From Agapanthus africanus (lineage: Eukaryota; Streptophyta; Magnoliopsida; Asparagales; Amaryllidaceae): a stretch of DNA of 64,000 nt. Position 1 is the first letter of the stretch; every line of letters begins with the position of its first letter. A program made the translations under genes and the position numbers. The notes under the pieces were generated by a model. That model made no database searches. It saw nothing but the letters and a program-made list of their open reading frames with translations, and had not been told where the DNA came from. The stretch is from assembly GCA_030015575.1 (NCBI GenBank), contig JASDDO010000018.1, forward strand, positions 230,005,138 to 230,069,137. Direction: 5' to 3'. Of the stretch, positions 34,184 to 43,841 are shown piece by piece.

Positions 34184-36400
34184 TGTTAGTTATATGTGTG
34201 CCCTAGAGGCCATTACTATACATAGGATGTATATTGTAGTGGATGCTTGGACATATATAGGGAGGACTTTCTTGCTCGACATGATAGTATGCTATCTGGT
34301 TGCACTTTACCTAACGTGTACACTGATTGTCTCTGTGTTACATGTTGGTAAAGCCCTTAGGATGTGTACTTGACTACCTGGACTATGATGCGGATCATAC
34401 TAGGTGGGGACATGGTAGTCCATAAATACATCCTTCAAGGTCCCTAGTCGTGGGTATATCGAGACAGGACATCGATATACTAGAGTAGACTAGCGTATAC
34501 CTTCTCGATCCATACAGATGGGTGATGGATGATCCCATATCCATGGTGTTTGACATCAGAGATGATATACGGGTGCTCAGTGGAGACTGGGTATACTGGA
34601 CGGACTCGCCGAGAACACCCAGATGGTATTATACCTTACGTCAGATGGCAGTTCTCTGGTGACACTGGTACAGAGTCGTCTGTTGACCCGAGATCGTCAT
34701 AGAGTCTTGTGTGATTCCCACTGTGCTTTGATTTCCACCTTACCAACGTCCAAGAAGGGCGTGCAAAACGGTGGTCTTTGGGTACAGTCCCGAATCACAT
34801 GGAGGCAATGAGCGATAGGAGGGGAATCGTCTATCCCGGTATAGGGAGTTGATGTTGCGCTGTGTTCGATTGGCTATAACCGGAAATCCCTGGCCAGGGT
34901 TGCTGAGATTTACTGGTAAGTGTTACCAGTAGTTTCTCGGACTGTTATAAACCTCATATCGACACGACTTATCGAGCTATTTGGGTCTGACGTTTACTAC
35001 CCCTAGGCAAGATATGCGACATATCAGACGACGAGACCAAACTGTACGGTAAGTGTTACTGGTTGGATTCACAGGAGTGTGAGCCGGGCTTGCTCGTCGA
35101 TCTTCTGATCGCTCAATACCCGGATGCCGTTACGTTTAGCAGACCGCTTACGGCTTGTGGGGTGTTTGATATGATCATCACCTGCTGCCGGCGTATTGAC
35201 GAGTCTTTAGAGTCCTACACAAGAGGTTTCCTGGCTCAAGCGAAAACGAAATAGGAGCGCATATGAGATATGTGCGGGACCGAGAATAATGCGTGTATGT
35301 GATACCATATTTCATTCTCGCGATGAATGTATCGATGGTTTGTATGCGATATAACCTAGTTATCGAATCAAGGATTGATTCGATAAGTCGATACATTGGA
35401 TATTAGCCGGTTATATGCGATATGACCGGATCGTTAAATCAAGTGTTGATTTAATGATTTAATGCATAATTATATATTGATATATTACTTTGCATTAACT
35501 AGTATTGGTTCACTTTAAATGGATTTTCTCACTTGCATTGCATAAGTTGTATATGTGATATACTTTTGTGCACTTGATTGTATCATGTTTGATGATACAT
35601 GTTTACTTGGGTTTGTGTAAAGATTAAACCATGGTTATATGAATGGTTAGGGTTTTGTTTTCTTATTCATTTATTTATTTATTTATTCTTTTGGAAAATA
35701 AATGGCATAAAAGAGAAAATGGTGGCTTTCTTTGTTTGCATCTTGAAGCTTCATGAAGCTTTGACTAAGTGACCATTTTGTCTCATGCTTAACCCTAACC
35801 ACTCCACTTAACCCTAGTTGATTCTCTACACATGACCATGGTTGTATTATGATAAGTATTGATTTTCTTTTCTATTCAAAAAAAAAATACTTATCATATT
35901 ATTCATTTTCTTCTTCTTCTTCACATGAAGAAAACCTTGCTTCATCAATGGTGAATTGATGAAAAGAGTGAGAAATCCATTCTAAGTGAACCCACCTCCT
36001 ATTTCTTCATCCTCTACCTCTTGCAAGTAGTATAGGGTGTTTTCTTCATAAGTTTCATGACTTGGTGAAGTGGGAGCTTGATCTTGTGATGCCTCGACGT
36101 AGATCATCTTCGGCATCGTAGTCGATGACCTAGCCAGCACTTTTCTCCGATGAAGCCGACGCTAGAGCCCGGGATTTGATTTGGACAGCAAGGAGACTTC
36201 ATCATGGAGCTATGGAGGTGGAGAACCGGATTCTACAAAGGTTGTATTTCCGTTCACTTAGTTAAGTTGTTAACTAGTTGCTTGTTTCGCCTAAAATTCT
36301 AGTTAACGATCCGTATTAGGGTTTCTCGGCACTTGTAAAATTTGAAATTGGCATGGTTGATGCCTTGTGAGAACTCTAGTGTGTGCCTAGGAACCCTACA
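34184..36400 (+). repeat. C2 3' LTR (2217 bp)
   Basis: TGTTAG...CCTACA. Palindrome CCCTGGCCAGGG at 34888-34899. Heat-shock-like GAA-TTC-GAA array at 35745-35757 with a fourth degenerate unit. A TATGATAAGTATT/AATACTTATCATA inverted repeat lies near 35847-35896. Confidence 0.9.
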
Positions 36401-37663
36401 GTACCGAACACCCAACAACCAAATACGAATCCATAAATCAAGAATTTGCATTTCAAAATACGGATAACATAGCAAAAACCACACCAAACTGCTCCCAGAT
36501 TCTCTCTCAGGTAAAAATTGGCCAATTCTGCACATATAAGGGGGTATAGATTACAGCTAAACGACCACAGAACAAATACGAAGGCAATCCTCCTACCCTA
36601 GCCATAAATTACATCCAGAAGGGTTAAATTTACGGCCACACTAATGGTACAGGGGCTGGGGTCTTTAGGGTATACTCCTGGATGCCTGCATGTGTCACTG
36701 TGTTCGCTAAAATATTTTCCAGGTCTCCGAGTGTTAGCAGATCACTGAACAACCTCATAATTTCACAATTTCCCGATATCGTCGAATCTAAAGTTCGTGT
36801 TTTGGGGTTTGGTCACTGGTCCAGGTCAAGAATTGGTCCTCTAGGATCTTATAACAGCCACTAGGCATCACCCAATCCACACAACACTCAACCCTTCCTT
36901 GGGAATTTCTAACTTCACCAATTCACACTTAAACCACTTTTTAAACTAAACTAGAATACAAAGAACTAAAAACTACCCTAAATGGAAGAAGATATACCTC
37001 ATGGATGCAACTTAGAAAACCCTAGTTTCTCCAAGTCATCAAAATCAACTTTTCTTGGTCCAATGTGTAGAGGAGGAGATGGGGATTAATTTTAATGAAA
37101 GGGGTTTAGGGTTTTGATGGAGATTTTGAGATGATACCTTGGGGTGAAGGTTGGAGGGAAGGTGAAGATGATGAAGATGAAAAGAAATGGGGAGGAAAAG
37201 AAATGAGGCAGCCCCTCTCTCTCTCCTCACTTATTCTAACCCTCTCTCTCAATATTTACCCTTCTACCCTTTGTCATTTTCTTTTCCTTTAAACCTTAAA
37301 ACCCCAAAAAAAAAATACCCATAAAACAACACAAATGCGATAACATGCAACCATATGCAACATGACGTGGTGCACTAGCCACTGAAAACTGTAAAAATAC
37401 GGATTTAGCTTAATGGCGATTAGCAGTGCACTAATCTGGTTTTTATCAAAACTGCATGTAATAAATTTTTAAAAATGCCAAATCCTTTTAAATATATTTT
37501 TAAATGAATAAATCATTTTAATTTCAATTATTTCAAAATTATCGGTATATATTTATACCCTTTTTCGAAAACCCCCAATTTCGCAAATCGGCAGTTTCCG
37601 GGAAATATATTATTTTAATATTAAATTCCAAAAATAATATTTTATATTTTCTGAAATGTTATA
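36401..37663 (-). repeat. B-old 3' LTR, remaining 1.26 kb
   Basis: Homologous to the end of the B1 LTRs (compare 36650-36760 with 54047-54150, and 37440-37663 with 54840-55066). The element-sense start is degenerate: TATAACATTT rather than TGTAACGTTT. Truncated on the left by C2. Confidence 0.75.
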
Positions 37664-39471
37664 ATCTTCCCCCTTAAAGAAATTCGGTCCCCAAATTAAC
37701 TTTAAACCCCAAAAAATCTAAAACATTTCAATAATCAGATCAACCAATGGGGCTTCAAAATCACGGAAGATGCACAAACAACACAGCGCGTCAAGTGCGC
37801 ATGAAAACGAGTACAAAACTCAAAATCGAACTCCGTCAAGCGTCAAGCAAATCATCATATTTGCACGCATATCCTCGGAGTTACAATAGAGATACAGATC
37901 TCGAAATCCACTACCGAAATCTAATATACACTAGTCAATACTATAATACGTGTATAGTACGCATCTTTGAAAACTCTAAAATCTGAATAAAATACATGCA
38001 AAATCTTTTCAAAATCGCCGCGTGATGCGTAACTCATGGCATAAGTGACGGACGCTCATTTGTAAAATAGTAAATATAGTTTCGTATATGTTTTGCTCAA
38101 ATATTCGTTTCGTCCTTTTTGAAATATTCTAACAAGATTTTCCTTTATAAACGTTCGTGTTGCTCACGGACACATAGGAAATAGTGAGACTATAGCCCCT
38201 TTTTGCAAACCTCTTGTAACTTTTTAATCCCATGCAAAATACTCAGATACTGTCCTCAGATCAGTCCTGTTCGGACCACTATATAATATGGTGCCCATCA
38301 AGGAAACAAAGTGCTCAAAAGCAAAATCAGCCTCAAAAGGCGTATCTAACAATCACATGCGTCTAGTGCGCACGGAAATCAAATCCAAATACAGTTGCCA
38401 TAATATGCAAAAAAGCAAAGTAAGTGCAACAGGTGTGTATGAAAACATTTGTCCAGTGCAACGGGTGTGGACGACAACAAAATCTGGTGCATCTATTTGT
38501 GCACGAAAATCTCAAATCTGGTGCATCAAAAGCGCGAAACACAAGTACGGTGCAACCAAGGCACAAAAATCACATTAATAACTTAATGCGTATAAAAACG
38601 ACACCGAGTGTACCAAGGTGCATAAATCAAAAACGTGTGCAACTACAAGCACAAATCCGTATCAATGCACTACAAGCACAAGTGAGCTATACCGAGTGCA
38701 AAAATCACATCATCCGTATGAAATCCACGAAATCATAAACACATGCTACGAAGGTACAAAATCGACATCAAATGCAGTGGATATGCACAAATCGCAAATC
38801 AACCACAACGGTGTATAAAATATATATCAGGTGCGATAACTATGCACAAACCTATAAATACCCAGTAGGTGCAGTCATGGTGCACGAAAACGATATCATG
38901 AAACTCAATCCTCAAAACTCAAAATCCAAGCGATATAAGCATGATACTCGGATCACAAACGCAAATCGCAACCAATGACATTGAGGTACATCTCCTACAA
39001 TGTCGAAAAATAAATCGGTGCGCCTAAAACCGACAGAGCAAGAACATCCGCTTGCCTCCTGCTTACGGTCTGGCGTCCTCTGTCTCTGGGTCCTCATTTT
39101 CTCTGCGGATTGTCAATCTCGCAATCCATCGGCTCATCGGCCCAGTCAGGTGTGCTAACGGGAACGATTCTGTTCTGGAACTTCTCTGGTTATCTCTCGG
39201 TCCATCATCATGACCACTCGTAAAGCAGCACGTCACTGGCGTCGGCCTCTGGCCCTCTGAATACTCGCGACACAACTGATCCTAGGTGCAAATATCGTTG
39301 TTGCAGTGTCCTGGAAGGAATCCTGCTCAAGGTCTCTTCCGATCTCGCCTTTGCCGAACTGTACGGAGGCTGTTACTCTTATATAATCTGTTCTCGTTTT
39401 CTGGACATATGCATTCTCAGCACAACATTTCTTCGGGAACTGGCCGTATCCCAACACTTCTGTATACTTAT
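37664..39471 (-). mobile_element. B-old internal region, part 1 (old LARD)
   Basis: Begins at 37664 with a polypurine tract in element sense (AAGGGGGAAGAT) preceded by GACCGAATTTCTTT, as in B1. It includes the degenerate GTGCA dyad array (38280-38890). 39230-39471 matches B1 57090-57330. Interrupted at 39471 by A1 and resumes at 49006. No recognisable gag or pol. Confidence 0.75.
38280..38890 (-). repeat. Degenerate GTGCA/TGCAC dyad array, B-old
   Basis: Irregular units of roughly 30-40 bp, each with GGTGCA, 5-8 bases, then a TGCAC-like half and A-rich spacer. Counterpart of the better preserved array in B1 (55755-56740). Confidence 0.6.
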
Positions 39472-40574
39472 TGTTGGAGATAGTGCCCTCATAGTCAATT
39501 ATTGGATCGCAGGTACGTGATTGCAATGATTGCGGAGGACCTATCCCGGTAGGACAGTCTTACTCGAGATGATAGTATGCTATCTGGTTTGCCTTTATCA
39601 GTCGTGTACATGTTCAGGTGACTGATTGCATGTTATACTTTGATAGAGCCCTTAGGATCTTGCTTTACTACCAACAGTATGATGGCGATCATATACGTGA
39701 GAGTTGGGTAGTTTATATGCATATCCTTAATTGTGGTCCCTAGTCGTGGGAGTTTCGAGATAGGGCATCGATACTCCGGAGTAGACTAGTGTATACAGTC
39801 GAGACCCCAACGAGGGGCGGTGGCCGGTCTCACAAGCCACTGGTGTCAGTTGGATCACCTAAGATGTATACAGGTGCTCATTGGGTTATGAGTACACCGG
39901 ACAGGACTCGCCGGGAATCTGCTAGTTAGTACTATACCTATCGTCAGATAGCAGTTCCCTGGTGACATGTGTATAGGTTAGTTCATCGACCTGAGGTCGT
40001 CATTTGTCTCGTGTGAGTTCCCACTATGCTTTGATTTCTACCCTACCACGGCTCAAAGGAGTCGTGCAAACAGGTAGCTTTTGGGTACAGTCCCGAGCCA
40101 TATGGAGGCACGTGAGCGGATCGACAGGGGATTCGTCTCTCCCGGTATTGGGGGCGTGGTCGTGCTGTGTCTAGGAGAGCCATTACACAAAGTCCATGGC
40201 CATGGCAGGAGATTTACTGGTAGGTACTCCAGTAGTATCTCAGGATGTGATTGGGCTACACTCCGACACGACTTATACTGCTATTGGGGGTCTGACGTTT
40301 CTAGCCCCCTAGGCGGATATGCGATACTCATTGACGAACGGACCGGACTGTATATACATTGTCACTGTTAGGCACAGTAGGGTTTCTGGATGAGTTCGCT
40401 CATCGGCCTCCCTTGAGGTCAGTCCATGGGCAGCCGTTACGCATAGCTAGTGCCGCTGACGGTTTGTGGTTAAACCCACTGCCAGGGTACTGACGAGTCA
40501 TTAGAGTCCCCCACAGACAGTTTCCCAATTTCGGGCGAAACGTTGTAGAGGCCGTATGGTTTTATGGCAGGGTT

Positions 40575-40613
40575 CGAAAAATGCACGTGCGTTTACGCAC
40601 GTGTTATTTTTCG
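40575..40613 (+). promoter_or_regulatory. G-box-containing inverted repeat in A1 LTR
   Basis: CGAAAAAT...CACGTGCG (arm 40584-40591), loop TTTA, CGCACGTG (40596-40603)...ATTTTTCG (40606-40613). Both arms hold the plant G-box/ABRE core CACGTG. A2 has a shorter CGTGC/GCACG pair at the same place. Confidence 0.55.
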
Positions 40614-40867
40614 GGCAGATAATACTGGTCGGCTTTGGTTTAAGCCGGATCCGAGTATTATATTGAGTAGGTATAATATCTTTGTCTCAGTTGCATTTGT
40701 ATTCGGTCGTAATACAAATGCGGGTATATTTATACAGTTACGGGGTTATCCTGAAAGTTGTTTCAGGATCACTTTTGGAAGTTGCCAGTTTCCAGTTTTC
40801 TATCAGCCGTCTTTTAACATTCGGTTAAAGACGGATTTATCTTTTCTTGGATGAGAGTGAGTCATGC

Positions 40868-40890
40868 TTCTAGAAGGTTCTAGAAGGTTC
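40868..40890 (+). promoter_or_regulatory. Five-unit heat shock element in A1 5' LTR
   Basis: TTC at 40868, GAA at 40873, TTC at 40878, GAA at 40883 and TTC at 40888: perfect alternation with 2-bp gaps, about 140 bp upstream of the TATA candidate. The 3' LTR copy is 48318-48340, all five units intact despite a substitution in a spacer. This is the arrangement bound by heat shock factors; ONSEN/ATCOPIA78 is the known heat-activated example. Confidence 0.65.
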
Positions 40891-41027
40891 TAGATTTGGT
40901 GAGGTGTCTTGTGACTCATGCTTTGATTTTAACCATTTCTTGTTTTCCTTAAGATATTATTTTGTGTTCACATTATGATATTTACTTATGGTTACCCCCC
41001 CTCTCCTACGGTCACCTTCCTCTTTGC

Positions 41028-41034
41028 TATAAGA
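41028..41034 (+). promoter_or_regulatory. TATA-box candidate of A1
   Basis: TATAAGA followed by a GC- and then CT-rich stretch; repeated in the 3' LTR at 48478-48484. It would place transcription start near 41060, some 490 bp before the LTR end. Confidence 0.5.
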
Positions 41035-41551
41035 GGCCGGCCCCCTCCTTTCTCTCTCTCACTTGATGGTTTTTCATTTGTGAAAAGATTATGATAGGTT
41101 TTATCGGTGTATGGAATTTCACAGCTCATTTCATTCCATCACCCGATTCCCTCGGCAACTTCATTAACCGTCGGTCCATAGCTTTGGACGGAACGAGACA
41201 AAGTCATCTACTCATTCTCTACATCAATCTTGGTCGTCTCTTCTAGCAAACTTGACGACCGAGTTGCCTCGAGTCAGAGGCGGGAGCCCGTTTAAAGAAT
41301 CAGTGATGTGGTGCCACCTGGACGAGCAGATCGGAGATCGACGAGATCGGAGCAGCCGCAACGGAGCGTGGGATGATGGTTAAAGAACGAAGGACTCGGA
41401 TCGTTCGGTATAACCTTTCTACACTCTTTACAGTTTGTTAGTTTAGCAATAATGGAAGATCCGGGTTAAAGTATACGATAGCGCCAGTTAAAAAGTTTTT
41501 GTTCCTCATTTGGCGTCTGTAGACGGCCGGGTCGCTAGCGTAGACTTACAG

Positions 41552-41564
41552 TGGTATCAGAGCC
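41552..41564 (+). other. Primer-binding site of A1
   Basis: TGGTATCAGAGCC one base after the LTR end. Confidence 0.92.
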
Positions 41565-41720
41565 TAACCATTTTGCTATACTAACTTGTGCTAACGCGTT
41601 TAAAACATCGATCGAACCGGAAATCAAAAATCGCAATTTTCAAGCTTGACAGTTTCTGTTGATTTTAAATGATCTCCTAAAATTTTTCTGTATGTCTCAG
41701 AACACTGTGCAGGAGTTTCT

Positions 41721-41851
41721 AAGAACCACGACCAAATTTGGGCACGTGTCTCCACCAAACAGCCGCGGAAACGCGGCCAAACCCATGGTTTGGCCGCGCA
41801 TCCGCGGCCACGTGGTGAGCACATGCTCCCAAATTTGGTCAGTGGGTTCTT
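41721..41851 (+). other. Leader GC-rich stem-loop of A1
   Basis: Outer arms 41721-41742 and 41828-41851 pair almost throughout, including a perfect GACCAAATTTGGG / CCCAAATTTGGTC. Inner arms 41763-41783 and 41787-41807 are 21 bp with two mismatches and loop CAT, the same geometry as C1. Confidence 0.75.
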
Positions 41852-42963
41852 CTCTGGAATTTATGATTTTTGGTAAATATCGTTTTGGCCCAGGTTTTGT
41901 TACTGTTCACCAGTAAGCAGTGGGGCCCACTTTTTGATATTTGGTCGATCGAAATTTAAACATGTTAGTTTACAGTGCTTACATTATATCTCCGACCGGG
42001 AATGTCATTTGATCGGTAAACCGCGTCTGATTGCTATAGTTCTTTTAGACGGGTTTGCGAACGTGACATTCGCGTTGATGTTCTGTGTGGTGCTGTGATG
42101 TTGCGGATTTGTCGTGGTGGATAGCAGTGTGCAATGATAGTATAGTTTGAGTTTATTTATACATTTGATATTGTGGGACGAGCGTCCAACATGTGGACTG
42201 CCGTCACTGCCTGTTTTATAATATTCTTTTAGTGCACGACCAGGTTGCGGTCGATGTACCTGTTGTACTATTTTTCATTACTGTACTAGGTTTTGCCCCA
42301 AGACGGAGTGCACGGATAGCCGGGTTCTGGAGGGCAACGGGTCCGCATCTCATGGCTTTGAGAGGCAGAGGGGCCTCATTCAAGAATTGGCAGACTATTC
42401 GCCGCACTCGTAGGGGGTACAGGTTGACCCAAGGAGGGGTGCTCAATTTACCGGATTCCGTGAAGTGCCGGGTGTTCCATTCACTATGCTGTGGGGACTA
42501 CCTCGCTTCAGGTTTTGGCGGGTAACTTGCCGCACCCTTAGGGGTCTAGGTTTCATTGCACAGGCTATCCACACGACAGGGGAACGTCGAGTTTCAGCAG
42601 CGGCTCTGTGAAACTCGGGGATCCCAGATTATCTGTATTGTTCTGTGATGCTTATTACTTTTCTGTAATGTTGCATATTATCACGCCTGGAGCGATTATT
42701 GTATATTGGTTTATATACTATTAGATGTTGTATATGTTTTACACCCGCGCTAGTCCAGTCCCCGCTCTGTCGTTAGTTAAGTAACCTAACGGGTGATGAC
42801 GGGACCCAGTGACGAATGCGGATGGCATATACGTACATTTTATTTTCGTTCTTTTCTGGTGTGATTGATTGATGGGACTGCGTTGATTCTGATCAATGCA
42901 ATGTAAAAAAAACCTGTTTTAGTTGTTGGAACAATTTAAAAAGTGTTATTGCAAAGACGTTTC

Positions 42964-43210
42964 CTTTTGTTTTGCATAGCAGTATTCAGTGGAATATCCT
43001 GCACCTCATTCGACGGGGCAAGGGCCGATATCCCTTCACCGGGACTGACCCCTTGGGCAGAAGTTTGCGTCAGGGTAATAACTTCACTATAGTCGATTAC
43101 AAGTTGCTTTGCATAGCGGTATTCAGTGGAATATCCTGCACCTCATTCCACGAGGAAAGAGCCGAGATCCCTTCACCGGGAGTGACCTCTTTAGCAAAGG
43201 TTTTCGCTAC
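42964..43210 (+). repeat. Two tandem copies (137-bp period) of the structured leader motif, A1
   Basis: TTTGCATAG at 42971 and 43108. Stems CAAGGG/CCCTTG in copy 1 and AAAGAG/CTCTTT in copy 2 enclose the CCCTTCACCGGGA core, as in A2. Confidence 0.75.
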
Positions 43211-43330
43211 TATATTTTAAAAAGCTATCAGGTTCCTGCAGCGATATCAAGTTCACTACGCTAAAGGTTTTTCGCCAAAAACCAGCCGTAGCCTTCCGTC
43301 ACTTCTTTTGAGTATTCAGTAGTATTCAAG

Positions 43331-43586
43331 CTATGTATTTTAGCCAAAGTTAAGGCATAGTGTTTGGTAGCTGCTGGGTATTTCAATTGTTGCATAGATA
43401 GATGAGTTAGTTTGGGACAGTCGTTCTGCCGATTGGCCAAAGTCAGGGGCATGTGCGGGTGGGTTCAAATTGACAAGATAGTGATGGGTAGAACTTGGCA
43501 TGTGACTTATGACATTTTGACCAAAGCCAAGGTTATAAGAGCATGGGGCAAAAATCTGATCGGGAGTTTCTAAAGAAACTGAAACT
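43331..43586 (+). other. Leader hairpin cluster of A1
   Basis: Hairpins 43331-43360 (outer CTATG/CATAG, inner TTAGC/GTTAA), 43427-43451 (outer TGCC/GGCA) and 43506-43539 (outer CTTAT/ATAAG, inner with one mismatch). The fourth hairpin pairs AGTTTC (43565-43570) with GAAACT (43581-43586). Confidence 0.72.
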
Positions 43587-43841
43587 TGCCAAGTATGCGC
43601 ATACCTTCTGGAGTATGAGTAACGTGGATGCATTCCATCACGTTATCATGCGATGAGAGTTGGATCCCGATTCCCACTGATGAGTTGGTTTACTCTTCGG
43701 GTGATCCCGATTGATTCTTCTTTAGGTTTGGAGGAGAATTTGACAGGACAGTGGGAGGTTTCCGGATTAGATAAAGTTATAACCATTCTGATCTAGGTTA
43801 GAGTGCACGCAGAGTGTTTCTTTTCTCTCTCTCTTTGGCAG

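Larger units (their letters stand above)
27965..36400 (+). mobile_element. Element C2: Angela-like Copia retrotransposon, 5' LTR interrupted by E
   Basis: The visible 5' LTR end is 27965-28204, the internal region 28205-34183 (5979 bp) and the 3' LTR 34184-36400 (2217 bp). The 240-bp LTR overlap is similar but more diverged than in C1. It is inserted into the 3' LTR of B-old: the sequence after 36400 (GTACCGAACACC) is unlike an internal region, and GTACC is the expected TSD. The domain remnants match C1 throughout, including shared frame breaks. Confidence 0.87.
39472..41550 (+). repeat. A1 5' LTR (2079 bp)
   Basis: Contains palindrome CCATGGCCATGG (40194-40205), a long inverted repeat with two G-boxes (40575-40613), a five-unit heat-shock-like array (40868-40890) and a TATA-box candidate (41028-41034). 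Ends GTAGACTTACA. Confidence 0.93.
41565..43816 (+). other. A1 untranslated leader
   Basis: About 2.25 kb, collinear with A2: stem-loop 41721-41851, tandem structured repeats 42964-43210, hairpin cluster 43331-43586. No supported gene; open frames of about 80-110 codons are not conserved in A2. Confidence 0.7.
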
